A stretch of DNA of 64,000 nt from Unio delphinus (Eukaryota; Mollusca; Bivalvia; Unionida; Unionidae): contig JAQISU010000094.1 in NCBI GenBank assembly GCA_029339505.1, positions 4,505,001 to 4,569,000 on the forward strand, written 5' to 3'. Within the stretch, counting starts at the first letter, position 1. Every line of letters starts with the position of its first letter. The translations under genes and the position numbers were made by a program. Shown one piece after another: positions 16,421 through 28,872 of this stretch. Below the pieces are notes generated by a model. The model had not been told where the DNA came from. It searched no databases and worked only from the letters and a program-made list of their open reading frames with translations.

Positions 16421-17671
16421 TTCCCTAGCCCAGTCCCCGTGAAGGAGATAGCGCTAGCAAAACTACGAGTGTATCACAGTTGGCCTAATATCAGATCAAA
16501 ATCATTTGGTGGTCAACAACCCAATAATTCTTTAGTGTTTGCAAATAAGAATAAACCCGACGGAACCCCAGACTGGAACGTCGTTTCGATACCAACCGGA
16601 TCATACCAAATTGAACAAATCAATAATGAATTCGCGCGTAGAATAAAATCGATTACTGGAACAGAATCGAAAATCGCTATAACAGTTCATGAGCCGACGC
16701 TATCATCTGCCATTGAAATAAGCACAGAAGGATACGTCGTAGATATCTATCAGAGTTCTATTAGAACCGTACTAGGATGGCCTGAATTACCACCCCGGGG
16801 AGAAACCGTTGATTTACCAGAACCACAAAAAACTGATTATATCACCGACAGGATAAAATCTGATAATCCAGTAAAGAGTTATCAAGATCGCACAATCACT
16901 AGAGATTTTTTTAAGATCTTTCACGATATAGTTGGGGGAGGGAAATTTCTTGTTGCTGACGATCTTAAAATCGATGAAAATTTCACAGCAATGAATAATG
17001 ATTTTTCGCTGTTGTTAATATCTCTTAAATCCGGCTCTGTCACCCGAGATGAATTTATCAGCGTCGTAGAAACATGCAATAAAATTATCGACGATATGGA
17101 AACATTTAACCTAAAAATTATTCAGGATATATTAGATGACGATAATCCCTTATCGAGAACAGAATTTGCATTAATCTATAATATCCGCGTTGAAAATATT
17201 CCAACATTCAAACTCCCAGGATATAACGTACCAGAACTAAAAAAACTTCTCAATGATGCCATCGATGTTGGTTTCAAAATAATTCATGATACGTGGAAAA
17301 AAACAGCATCACCGGAAATAAAAATCCTCAGACACAATAATGACCCAGACGGTGGCGGTAGGCATATCGCTCCGTTCAACGTGAATATTTCATCAGTGAT
17401 TGCGCTCAATTTAGTATGTGATGTTATCGAAGGAAGCTATCAAATTAATCTCGAACGATCAAATCAAGCTCAGCAAGGATATATTCTTTATTCGTTTTCA
17501 CCAACAGCTCCTCCAGGATTCCTAATTATTGAAAACCCAATTAATCCTGTCTACATGCGATGCCATAATAATTCGTTAACGAGAATTAATTTCAAACTCA
17601 CCGACCAGTCAAATAATCTGATTGATTTACAAGAAGAGGTGTTAGCGATTAGTTTGTTTGTAAAGTCCTAA
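16301..17671 (+). CDS. Penton-like minor capsid protein
   Basis: This 456-residue protein starts at ATG 16301 in the second duplication unit. The N-terminal beta-rich part (about residues 30-165) holds STEPEFSVNFPSPVPV. A helical insertion spans about 195-330. The C-terminal part is single-jelly-roll-like (about 350-456), with CDVIEGSY, ILYSFSP, PGFLIIENP and ILD/IDLQEEVLAISLF-type strands. The C-terminal pattern matches the penton-like proteins that pair with the double-jelly-roll capsid protein in Polintons, which would occupy the five-fold vertices. Its stop lies directly next to the right terminal repeat. The frame is intact. Confidence 0.8.
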   Translation: MSIITMTTPMELLQRVVENTNPVQTIMISITSTEPEFSVNFPSPVPVKEIALAKLRVYHSWPNIRSKSFGGQQPNNSLVFANKNKPDGTPDWNVVSIPTGSYQIEQINNEFARRIKSITGTESKIAITVHEPTLSSAIEISTEGYVVDIYQSSIRTVLGWPELPPRGETVDLPEPQKTDYITDRIKSDNPVKSYQDRTITRDFFKIFHDIVGGGKFLVADDLKIDENFTAMNNDFSLLLISLKSGSVTRDEFISVVETCNKIIDDMETFNLKIIQDILDDDNPLSRTEFALIYNIRVENIPTFKLPGYNVPELKKLLNDAIDVGFKIIHDTWKKTASPEIKILRHNNDPDGGGRHIAPFNVNISSVIALNLVCDVIEGSYQINLERSNQAQQGYILYSFSPTAPPGFLIIENPINPVYMRCHNNSLTRINFKLTDQSNNLIDLQEEVLAISLFVKS

Positions 17672-17965
17672 GGACTGGATCAAAAATTTGGTTAAAATCA
17701 TTTATTATTTTTTGTTAACCCAGAACTGAAAACTTGAGCAGCAGAGAGGGTGGATGACCACATCGTTGCGAGCAAAATTGATTAAAAAATCGTAAAATCT
17801 CCGTTTTTGCAAAAATGGAGACTTTTTTTTTGGTTAAATGAGATTTTGTTGGAAGTCTTATTTTTTGTCTGAAAACGTAGTCTATAGGCCATATTTTGCT
17901 CGAAAACATGATCTGTAAGCCTTATTTTTGCTTGAAAACGTGGTCTGTTCACCCTCTCTGCTGCT
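17672..17965 (-). repeat. Right terminal inverted repeat
   Basis: It is the reverse complement of 2454-2748. The tip is CCCTCTCTGCTGCT at 17952-17965, with an inner inverted copy AGCAGCAGAGAGGG at 17737-17750. The 24-bp palindrome is at 17798-17821. Confidence 0.95.
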
Positions 17966-20870
17966 CCTAATAAAACAAACAAACAAAAAATCCATCAAAC
18001 AAACAAACAAACAAGAAACAACAACGACAGCCTATAATAAATGGCTTGAAGTTTGGATTATCATTTCCAGTGAATGAACAATTAGCCCATATAAACATGC
18101 ATGGAAGTTTGTATGCTTATATAAATGTATAACATTAATGCTTCAGGAAAGGTCACCGTAGGTTACATTTTGCACATCAATAACAAGTAGGACTTGTCGT
18201 TACCTCTAGCTAAATTTACACAAATGCGATACTATCGTAATCCATACATTTATCGCTTTATATAGTTAGATCAATGTTCTAAATAGTGATACTTTATGAC
18301 CTATGAAGTTGTATAAAGAACAAAATCATAAGCCATCATCATATCAACCATGCTATGATCCTTAAACTAGATTACATGCTTAAACATTTATTACACCAGT
18401 TCTCAGTTTATTCGGTGTAGAGTAAATGACACCCTTATCGAAATTCCTATACTGTATACCAGAGACTGGAACTTGTCCTTGTCATGAATTCAGTTTTGTC
18501 ATTTGCGCGCATTTATTTATGTGGGTAAATTTCGAACAAATCATTAAGCCTACTTTTACCCCTGTAGGTGAAACAACGAAAACTAATTTAGGTGTATGGG
18601 TCAAACCAGGAGCTATCACAGACATATATTTGGGTTTTTAAACATGTAGGCCAAAACATATTTAAAGGTAGAATCGGGGAGGTTGGGGGGCGGCCGGTTG
18701 GCGCCCGTTATGTGTGGGCTTCCATAGTTCGCATGTAAAATGATACACACAACAAGGCTGAGAATGTTACAATTATTTTACAATTATGAAAAATTCACAA
18801 TTATTTAATTTAATTTATTTTGTTAAGTAATTCGACTTTACTACTAAACAAAATAAATTACATACAATAATTGTAACATTGTTCATAATTATGCCTGACT
18901 AAAATTGTCGTACAGCGGAGATCAGTGTATTAAATGTCATCCGAACGATGCGGCCTATTTCCTAAGGAGAAAAAGTATGCTTTCGTCAGCAATTCTTCTT
19001 AAATTCTAAAAATGCACATTAATTAGGAACACGAAATACAAATATAGTTGAAGGGCTAAAAGTGAGAAGCGAGAGAAAAACTTTCTGTCTTAGTAATGAT
19101 GTGCTGTTTGATCATAGTTTATGCGAAGAATGCACGAAAGTAAAAATCCCGCGCATAGCCATTGGTTCTACACGTTTGATTGGCCAGTTCTTGTTGTTGC
19201 TTATTCGTTATGCTCATAAGGTTTCTTGACTTAAGGCCATATTAATTCACCAGCATGTGGTATTCTTCGGAACAAAATAAACCTATGATAAAACAAAGTC
19301 ATAACCGTTCCGGTGTTTACCAGCAATACCATTTTCAGGCGCCTGCGTTGAATCAGCTCTCTGCCAGTGTTTAAGGTTGACATATGAAGAGCTTGAAAAT
19401 GAGGAAGATATATATGTTCCCAAAATAAATTAACATATCAAATCATTTCATTTTACTATTCAGCATGGAAAGATTCTTTATATGTAAGTAGCAGGCGGTA
19501 ATCATACTGGTCTTGTCATTACTGTCTAAATAGAATTCATATCTGGTATTGCGGATAGAACATATACACGAATCATGGATTAGTGTGATCACAATGTACT
19601 CAAGTTCTGTCTGTGTATGTACTCAATTGATAGTCCTACACTTAGTGTTAGACGAATGTAAATTACTTTTTTTCCTTAAATTTTAATACTTTCTTGAAAC
19701 ACAGACGCCAAGGGGCAGAAGCGGATATAAACTCTTCTTTATGTCTTCCTTGACAGTTCATTTCTTTTCAAACTGATAAATTAAATTTACCCCATTTTTT
19801 CTGTCAACTCGGAGTAATTTACATCACGTCGTTGCATTATTGTTAAAAGGAGGATACAATAGCAGAGTTGTCTCCCTAGAAATAGTTTTTAATATGGCAG
19901 GCGTGCATTGCCCGAAATTATTTTTGTGTCCAACGGAGTGGTATTCAGATTGAGTACTGTGGCAAATTTTGAGTTTCGAAAGGATTCCTTGCAACACATT
20001 TGCACCGGGCTATGTTACAGTAATCCTTCTCGTCGCTTTTTTACTTAGAAAAGTCGGGTCAGTATCTCATACAAAGCAAATATATCCCGGCTCCCCTCCC
20101 CTCTGACTGGACCTGTAACAGGTAACCACACATTTTAAAAACAAAGGTCAAGCCAATACCGAGGCAACCTGGAGTGGTAAATGACAACTACGGAGGGTAA
20201 ACAAATACTGGTGGGAACTCGAAGTATCATGAAATATGCACCTTATGACGACGGAAGGGTAAAGAACCACCTGTGGGAATTGGTAGTATTATGTAGTCGA
20301 AAACGAAAATGGCGAAGATTACAATATATAATTTACGCCAGAAGTATGTACCTCTGGATAATAGTTGAGAGTTTGTCCTTGATGATTTTAGAGAATTGGT
20401 ATGTAGCTTATGTGCATGATATTTCATATAACAACTGTCCCTCATTTATATTTCCACAAATAGTTGTAACAGGGAGAGACATTACACTCGTACACTTGAT
20501 ATGCTTCAATAGTGTAAATAATATATAGTTAAAGAAAACAATACTCCACGAAGCCGATTAATTTAAAATAACCCATTTACTGTAAACGTATTGTAGTACT
20601 TTATCCTCTCTACGATATACACGAGCCACTCGTGAAATTACAGTTACTGCCACTTTAAATGTTCGCTGACTATCATCCGTGATATCACCTTCGTAGTTCT
20701 CTAAATATTTCAGTCAACTTGTAGTTTTCTTAATTCTCTATCCACTTTTTATATTTCAATGAAAGATGGTCTTGTCGTAATAAAATTGAAATTTAAAATG
20801 TATCGTCTTTGTAAATGGCGTTAAGGCTCGATTCACTGACATTAGGAAAAACATAGTTTGTATGTAGACA
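17966..20870. repeat. Segmental duplication, copy 1
   Basis: Starting at the SINE tail (CCTAATAAAACAAAC), about 2.9 kb aligns collinearly with 22069-25445. Examples: GGCTTGAAGTTTGG at 18043 and 22143, GGACCTGTAACAGGTAACC at 20108 and 24594. Small substitutions and indels separate the copies. No coding region was recognised in it; the longest open frames (18426-18641, 20181-20528) are broken or unconserved in copy 2. Confidence 0.9.
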
Positions 20871-20989
20871 TGTGTTGATCACGTGATGCGTTTTTTGTCA
20901 AGCTTAGAATAATTACTAGATGACACGAAAGAAAAGTTGACTTAGTTGACACTGATAACGAACTACGTAACACAACATCCTTCAGATTT

Positions 20990-21245
20990 TAAAGCGACAG
21001 TGATTATATCACTATGCCAACAGTCTCTATATAGCAAGAATTATTAAGTCGCTCTCTGAACAGGATCCATATTGTAACATCGTGGGAGTCACTCTGTCAA
21101 CATACTCCATATTGTAACAACGCTGTCAACATACTCATATTGTAAGCAATGTTAAATCGCTCTCTCAACAGGTTCCATATTGTTAACAACGCTAAAGCAG
21201 CTATATCAAGAGACACCATATTGTAACAATGTTGAAGCCGCTCTC
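20990..21245. repeat. Degenerate tandem repeat
   Basis: CCATATTGTAACA-type blocks with CGCTCTCTCAACAGG recur four to five times at about 50-60 bp. They lie just before a large microsatellite. Confidence 0.7.
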
Positions 21246-21254
21246 ACATACTGC

Positions 21255-21455
<201 letters not shown>

Positions 21456-21677
21456 TTTATGCTCAGCAGTGAATTACTTGATTTTCTAGTTAAAATAATA
21501 TTGATATTTCACTGCGGTGAAAAAATAACAGTGAAAAAATAACAGTGAAAAAATAACAATATTTTTTCACTACAGGAACTACATTTTTGGGTCAAAATAT
21601 TTGCTTGAAACGAGTGAATAAACGAGTGAAAGAGCAGATTTGAGGTAGCCAACGTATGTGAGCATAAAATAAAAAGA

Positions 21678-21831
21678 ATATTTGCTTGAAACGAGTGAAT
21701 AACGGATACATTTCATCTCTTGGATAAAAAACTCTAGTATTTTCACTCGTGGCTTCGCCACTCGTGAAAATACTGAGTTTTTCATCCACTCGATGAAATA
21801 TATCCGTTATTCACTCGTTTCAAGCAAATAT
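21678..21831. mobile_element. Long fold-back hairpin (MITE-like)
   Basis: Arms of about 70 bp read ATATTTGCTTGAAACGAGTG inward and are complemented at 21812-21831, with the centre TGGCTTCGCCA near 21752. An extra partial left arm is at 21596-21623. A (TA)n run (21832-21899) abuts the right side. No coding capacity is seen. Confidence 0.8.
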
Positions 21832-21832
21832 C

Positions 21833-21904
<72 letters not shown>

Positions 21905-22011
21905 GAATCATACACTACATTTTAATCATATTATTGAAAATTGTCTGGCAATCGATATTAAACAAGTTGAATTTTGTCTTTTACAAATCTTTAAACGTTT
22001 GGTTGAATGTT

Positions 22012-22090
22012 ATGCTTGCGGACATTATTGTGATATGACAGAAAAATGGTTAAAGCTACGTTAGAAATCCTAATAAAACAAACAAACAAA
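22012..22090 (+). mobile_element. SINE 3' fragment carrying the empty Polinton target
   Basis: TTAAAGCTACGTTAGAAATCCTAATAAAAC is continuous here, whereas at the first locus it is split by the Polinton. CCTAA (22069-22073) is present once. This marks the exact insertion point and target duplication of the element. Confidence 0.92.
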
Positions 22091-24820
22091 AAATCCATCA
22101 AACAAGCAAACAAATAACAACAACGACAGACAATAATAAATGGCTTGAAGTTTGGTTTATCATTTCCACTGAATGAACAATTAGCCCATATAAACATGCA
22201 TGGAAGTTTGTATGCTTACATAAATGTATAACATTAATGCTTCAGGAAAGGTCACCGTGGTTTACATTTTGCACATCAATAACAAGTAGGACTTGTCGTT
22301 ACCTCTAGCTAAATTTACACAAATGCGATACTATCGTAATCCATAAATTTATCGCTTTATGTAGATAGATCAATGTTCTAAATAGTGATACTTTATGACC
22401 TATGAAGTTGTATAAAGAACAAAATCATAAGCCATCATCATATCAACCATGCTATGATCCTTAAACTAGATTACATGCTTAAACATGTATTACATCAGTT
22501 CTCAGTTTATTCGGTGTAGACTAAATGACACCCTTATCGAAATTTCTATACTGTATACCAGAGACTGGAACCTGTCCTTGTCCTGAATTCAGTTTGTCAT
22601 GGGCGCGCAATTATTTTTACACCTGTACGTGAAGAAACGAAAACTAATTTAGGTGTATGGGTCAAACCAGGGGCTATCACAGACATATATTGGGGGTTTT
22701 ATGCCTGTAGGCCAGGCCAACAAATATTTAAAGGTAAAATCGGGGGTTGGGGGGTTGGCGCCCGTTATGTGTGGGCTTCCATAGTTCACATGTAAAATGA
22801 TACACACAACAAGGCTGACAATGTTACAATTTTTTTTTACAATTATGAACAATTTCACAATTATTTAATTTAATTTATTTTGTTTAGTAATTAAACTTTA
22901 CTACTAAACAAAATAAATTGCATACAATAATTGTAACATTGTTCATAATTATGCCTGATTAAAACTGTCGTACAGCGGAGATCAGTGTGTTATATGTCAT
23001 TCGAACGATTCGGCCTATTTCCTAAGGGAAAAAAAGGATGCTTTCGTCAGCAATTCTTCTTAAATTATAAAAATGCACATTAATTAGGAACACGAAATAC
23101 AAATATAGTTGAAGGGTTAAAAAAGACAAGCGAGAGAAAAAACTTTCTGTCTTAGTATTGATGTGCTGTTTAATCATAGTTTATGCGAAGAATGCACGGA
23201 AGTAAAAGTTCCGCGGATGGCCATTGAGTTCTACACGTTTGATTGGCCAGTTCTTGTTGTTATTTATTCGTTATGCTCATAAGGTTTCTTGACTTAAAGC
23301 CATATTAATTCACCAGCATGTGGTATTCTTCGGAACAAAATAAGCCCATGTATAACAAAGTCATAACCGTTCCGGTGTTTACCAGCAATACCATTTTCAG
23401 GCGCCTGCGTTGAATCAGCTCTCAACCAGTGTTTAGGGTTGACATATGAAGAGCTTGAAAATAAGGAAGATATATATGTTCCCAAAATAAATTAACATAT
23501 CAAATCATTTCATTTTACTATTCAGCATGGAAAGATTCTTTATATGTAAGTAGCAGGCGGTAATCATACTGGTCTTGTCATTACTGTCTAAATAGAATTC
23601 ATATCTGGTATTGCGGATAGAACATATACACAAATCATGGATTAGTGTGATCACATTGTACTCATGTTCTGTCTGTCTATGTACTCAATTGATAGTCCTA
23701 CACTTAGTGTTAGACGAATGTAAATTACTTTTTTTCCTTTAATTTTATTGCTTTCTTGAAACACCGCCAAGGGGCAGAAGCGGATATAAACTCTTCTCTA
23801 TGTCTTGTTTGACAGTTCATTTCTTTTCATACTGATAAATTAAATTTACCCCATTTTACTCTGTCAACTCAGAGTAATTTAAATCATGTCGTTGCAATAA
23901 TTTTAAAAGGAGGCTACAATAGCAGAGTTGTCTCCCTAGAAATAGATTTTAATATGGCAGGCGTGCATTGCCCGAATTTTCTTTTTTTTGGTGTCCAACG
24001 GAGTGGTATACAGATTGAGTACCGTGGCAAAGTTTGAGTTTCGAAAGGATTTCTTGCAACACATTTGCACCGGGCTATGTTACAGTAATCCTTCTCGTCG
24101 CTTTTGCGGGTCAGTACCTCATACGAAGCAAATATATTCATGTTATCTGAACGATGCTTCTATTTGACTTTTCTATATTAACATGCAAAGAGAGATGATT
24201 ATATTACTAAAAAAGCCTTAACATAAGGTCAAGGTCTCTGAAACTTTACAGGAAACTCGACAATGTGACTTATACCAGAACACAATTCGTTGTGTTCATT
24301 TACTCATTGGAGGCATAATACCCAATACGCATGCTCTAGAATAAAATGATGCGCAAAGTTAAAAAACCAAGTTACTACGTGTGTGTGTGTGTGTGTGTGT
24401 GTGTACAGATTTAGTGGGCTTCCGGAAACCTCGGACCCCCCCCCCCCCCCATTCAATCGGTCCTTGACATTGGTATAAATGACCACACTGAACATTTTAA
24501 GAGGGTATTTAAGAGAAACAATTGTATACAAAAATAGAAGCCCGTTAGGGGTTGAGACTGGGGCCATATGGTACACCCCCCCCCCCCCGGACTGGACCTG
24601 TAACAGGTAACCGCACATGTTAAAGACAGGACATGCCAATACCGAGGCAACCTGGAGTGGTAAATGATAACTACAGAGGGTAAACAATTACTGGTGGGAA
24701 CTCGAAGTATCATGAAGTATGCACATGATGACGACGGAAGGTTAAACAACCACCTGTGGGAAATGTTATTATCAAGTAGTCCAAAAATGTAAATGGCGAA
24801 GATTACAAGTTATAATTTAC

Positions 24821-24907
<87 letters not shown>

Positions 24908-25445
24908 CTTGATGGTAGTTGAGAGTTTGTCCTTGATGATTTTAGAGAATTGATATGTACATTGTGTGCTTCATATTTCATATGACAACTGTCCCTCATA
25001 TATATTTTACAAATACTTGTAACAGGGAGAGACATGGGCGAGGAATCTTAATTACACTCATACACTTGATATGCTTCAACAGTGTAAATAATATATAGTT
25101 AAAGAAAACAATACTCCACGAAGCCGGTTACTTTAAAATAACCTATTTACTGTAAATGTATTTTAGCACTTTATCTTTTCTACGATATACACGCGCTACT
25201 CGTGAAATTACGGTTACTGCCACTTTAAATGTTAGCTGAATATTATCCGTGACATCACCTACGTAGCTCTATATATATTTCAGTCAACTTGTAGTTCCCT
25301 TGATTCTCTATCCACTTTTTATATTCCAATGAAAGATGGTCTGGTCTGGTCCTAATAAAATTCAAATTGAAAATGTATCATCTTTGTAAATGGCGTTAAG
25401 GCTCGATTCACTGACATTAGCAAAAACATAGTTTTTATGTAGACA
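22069..25445. repeat. Segmental duplication, copy 2
   Basis: It is collinear with 17966-20870. Compared with copy 1 it has an extra segment at about 24137-24590, with a (GT)n run (24379-24404) and two C homopolymers, and a (TA)n run at 24822-24903. Similarity ends near 25445. No gene was recognised. Confidence 0.88.
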
Positions 25446-25598
25446 ATAATGATGACAATGATAATTATGATTATGATGTCTACATTAAGAGCTTGTTCGA
25501 AAGAGTTTTGGTTGATTACAATTATAATGACCGAATTTAAGGGTAAATGCTTGTTTGTATTTACCTTTGATTTACACGCTTATTCAACAATATACTGC

Positions 25599-25599
25599 C

Positions 25600-25656
<57 letters not shown>
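25599..25656. repeat. (TA)n microsatellite
   Basis: It ends 17 bp before the splice acceptor of the first visible GH1 exon. Confidence 0.95.
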
Positions 25657-25658
<2 letters not shown>

Positions 25659-25673
25659 TAAATCTCTTCTCAG

Positions 25674-25804
25674 GGAAAGGATCAAGTATTTGGGACACAT
25701 ATGTCCATACTCCAGGTCACGTATTCATGAACCAGACAGGGGATGTGACATGTGACAGTTACCATAGATACCAAGATGATATAGAGTGCCTAAAATTTCT
25801 AAAG
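25674..25804 (+). CDS. GH1 exon, domain A (N-terminal segment)
   Basis: Acceptor CTTCTCAG and donor GTAAAT bound the exon. It encodes [28 protein letters not shown] and ECLKFLK, the conserved segment after the first beta strand of GH1. It begins in phase 2 (completing a split Gly codon) and ends on a codon boundary, as do 40020-40150 and 62805-62935. The exon expected before it was not found in the window. Confidence 0.93.
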
Positions 25805-27047
25805 GTAAATTGAATTCTGTCACTGATACGGTGCAGTATGCATATTAAGATAGAATATCCTACTCTTGCGATCAGTTCACTGACCAATAATTAACTACTG
25901 TATATATACCGATCTAAGTTTGATATGTTTCATTCAGTTACATTGGAGATGACATATAGGCTTGTATTCCATTTAAAAGTTAAACTGACAAGTCCCTCTT
26001 GTTGAGCTATTACAAGTAAGAACAAGTCTAGTTTTGATAATGATCAACAAATGCACCACTTAAAGGCAGTGCAAGTTACATCAGCTCCATCTTCGAGATT
26101 TAGACAGTCTGTTTCGTTATGCTACAGGTCAATATAGACAATAGCTACCTGACAGATGATCACGTGTTTTCAAGCTTACTTGTTTGTTTTGGGCATGCAT
26201 AATTTGAAGTATTATTATTGTCTGCTACAGTAACATTTCCGTGATAATCATATATTCTATGTTCTTTATTCTGTATTATCTTTATTATTTTTTTAATTAT
26301 CTTAATCTTAGCCTCTTAATGTAATGTTCGTAAAGCAACTTCTACTTTACATCCATTATCAACAAAAAATTATCTGAGATTAATAGATGCTACTTTAACA
26401 CTCTTTGTTCGCTCAACATTTCTTAATGAAAAATTATTGTCCAACGGAGACCTTGTTTCCATGCTTCTTTACAAGGTGGTATCATTCGATACGAGAAGTA
26501 TTCTGTTGCAAAAATGAGTTGCGTATTCAACACACTGAAGTTGCAGCAATGATTCCCTCAAAAGCTTAACCAGCTCTTGTGATTGCTTGACATATAAATC
26601 TTCTACCAATAAACCCAAAGTATTGTGTATGCTCGCGGCGTAAGATGGTGAAATTGTGTAAAGCCGCTGGAGATATTCAATTAAAAAATATTTGTGAAAA
26701 ATAACTTGCGCAGAACAACATTAACCTATTTATGATATCTGTCATATGGTCACCAAACAAGACGGGGTACCTGAATCTACAAAATTGCTCGCTTGAAACC
26801 AGAGTATGTAAATATGAGAGGAATATGATCATTATATATTTGGGAACATTAGATATTTCATTTATAAGAAGTTTATAAAAATCATAAGGAATTTGCTTGA
26901 AACATTTATAAAAATACCCTTGCTACAAACAGGTCTTTGACTATTTTGATTATATGCTTTACTAGTAATACACGACTTTCCCAATGATTATGTATTTATC
27001 ATACTGTGATACAATGAGTAATTACATATAAATTGTAAATTGTAAAG

Positions 27048-27308
27048 GTGAAGCAGTACAGGTTTTCACTTAGCTGGTCCAGACTGTTTTCTGACGGTAC
27101 TAATAAAACTCTGAAGCAGGATGGTGTGAACTACTACAAAAGTCTTATCGATGGCCTTTTGAAAGCAAATATTGAACCTTGGGTCACTCTTTATCACTGG
27201 GATCTACCCCAAGCTCTACAGGACAGAGGACAAGGATGGCTCAACCCAGATATCGAACATGATTTCTGTAATTACGCTGCAGAGTGCTTCAGGCTGTTCG
27301 GGGACAAG
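27048..27308 (+). CDS. GH1 exon, domain A (RFSxSW to GDK)
   Basis: It encodes [23 protein letters not shown] and [15 protein letters not shown], the core substrate-pocket segment of GH1. It is 261 bp, in phase 0, with donor GTGAAT. The paralogous exons are 41794-42051 and 63419-63676. Confidence 0.95.
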
Positions 27309-27849
27309 GTGAATACATTATAATTTTCTTGTCCACCTTTTAAGACACAGTCTTCCCCACCCATCCAGCGTTTTCTTAACTTGCAAAAAAAGTTTGCTCG
27401 AATTATATTCAATTTTGTATTACGTTTAAATATAAGAAATGAATTTCATGCCTATGAGTGCATTCATCGAGAGAGAAGGGAACATCTTTAATTAAAATGG
27501 AACAAAGGCATCAAAGACTTTGTTTTACTTATAGCCTTCAAAGTACAGTCAATGGCGAACATTTGGTCTAAACAAGCTTCTATCACAAAGTATCGTTTCT
27601 CTATTCGCATTATTGTGACCTCAAGAACATATATAACATTTTTGCAAAGACTTAATTTTGAAAAAAGAAAACAAGAAAGCAATCTCAGTATCTCCACCTG
27701 TTTATTTCACAGCAGTACTTTAATGTGACTAATTGTACGTGTAAATGGATTTCAAATTGATAATATAAGAGATGAAAGTTTTTGTTAAATATATTAATAT
27801 CTCTCATCAAAGATTGAAGAAGTAATACTGTATAGTCTTTAATTTGTAG

Positions 27850-28030
27850 GTAAAGCACTGGATCACCTTCAACCAGCCATTTACAGTGGCTCATGGGGGC
27901 TATGGAGATGGTTCTGTTGCCCCTGGGCACGTTAGCCCCGGAAGTGATGCATATCTTGCAGGATTTCACATCATTAAAGCACACGCATGTGCATACCATA
28001 TGTACAAAACAAATTTCACAAGTCAAAAAG
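27850..28030 (+). CDS. GH1 exon, domain A, with Gln at the acid/base position
   Basis: It encodes VKHWITFNQPFTVAHGGYGD and continues to NFTSQK. The GH1 acid/base motif is normally TFNEP; here codon 27874-27876 is CAG (Gln). The domain B exon (54841-55024) has the normal GAA. Retaining glucosidase activity of domain A should be strongly reduced, giving a binding or regulatory domain as in some lactase and klotho domains (inference). Confidence 0.94.
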
Positions 28031-28248
28031 GTATTTAGACATATGCTAGTAATTCATAAATGTCTACTGAAAACTCAGCATCACGCAAATTGTATTTTCA
28101 ACATTTTATATAAATTAGCATCTATTTTATAAGATGACAAATTACGGAGACACAAAACAGTTTTCATATCAAAAAATAAATTAAAAGTATATTTAATAAA
28201 TATTGAACCTCACTGAACATACACATTTAAATTTTAGTAGTACCCTGA

Positions 28249-28476
28249 CAAATCTGTATTATCAAATTTCAACAATTTGTTAAATTTCATGGAAATAAAG
28301 GTTATGAAAATGCTGTTACTGGCATTCCCATACCAAATCCCAATTGGAGATTCTTACAATATCCCACAAGAAACAACTCAATCGCTATTAGCCGGGCCTA
28401 TGATCGAGACTTTCTTGGTTATTCAACTGGTGAAATCTTCTGTCATTCAATATTTGACAACCTTCAATGGCTGTAA
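28249..28476 (+). other. Orphan open frame in a GH1 intron
   Basis: The frame between TGA (28246) and TAA (28474) is open for 75 codons with a protein-like composition (GIPIPNPNWRFLQYP, then DRDFLGYSTGEIF). It has no start codon near its beginning and no clear flanking splice sites. It is not GH1, and domain B has no equivalent exon. It may be a fragment of an unrecognised mobile element or chance. Confidence 0.25.
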
Positions 28477-28739
28477 ATGTAAATCACATATATAATGGTT
28501 AATTGTTCCAATGCGTCGAAGGACTCGTGTTAGTAATAGTAACAGCAATGAAAATGTGCGACTGTTACAAACGCATTCGTTATATAAAATTGTCATTCAT
28601 GCGCATATAATTTTTTTGAAAGAAAACATAAGCGAACTTCGGTTTATGACATAAGATGAATTTCGTCTCAAAAAGGTTACGTATTGGGATTGCTAAAACA
28701 TATTCTAAAATTTGATACGCATATAACCATAATTCATTA

Positions 28740-28872
28740 TCACAGTAATTTGATCCTGATAGTTACATGACGCTTTGATGTCAGCATCAGTCAATCCTGG
28801 TTTCGTAAGTATCTGGATTATTTGATGCTGACAACTAAACGCGTTCTATCAATCAAGATCGCATTACTGTGA
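28740..28872. mobile_element. TA-flanked MITE (Tc1/mariner-like ends)
   Basis: A 133-bp fold-back element has ends TCACAGTAA ... TTACTGTGA. Internal inverted matches include ATGTCAGCATCA with TGATGCTGACAA. TA dinucleotides flank both ends (28738-28739 and 28873-28874), as expected for TA-targeting elements. Confidence 0.8.

Larger units (their letters stand above)
2454..17965. mobile_element. Polinton/Maverick-type virus-like DNA transposon
   Basis: This is a 15,512-bp element with inverted termini at 2454-2748 and 17672-17965, flanked by direct CCTAA repeats at 2449-2453 and 17966-17970. The same host sequence without the insert is present at 22030-22090. The gene set defines the class: packaging ATPase, retroviral-type integrase, family B polymerase-like protein, adenain-type protease, major capsid and penton-like proteins. 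Genes are closely packed, with divergent starts 5 bp apart (3396/3402) and convergent stops overlapping (4882/4889). The polymerase-helicase-HNH fusion and the PLA2, NUMOD4-HNH and two-membrane-helix genes separate it from textbook Polintons. Long open frames and about 99% identity of the outer 229 bp of the termini argue for a recent insertion. Confidence 0.97.

Noticed and set aside
18426..18641. 71-codon ORF in the segmental duplication
   Set aside because: The equivalent frame is broken by indels in copy 2 and shows no domain.
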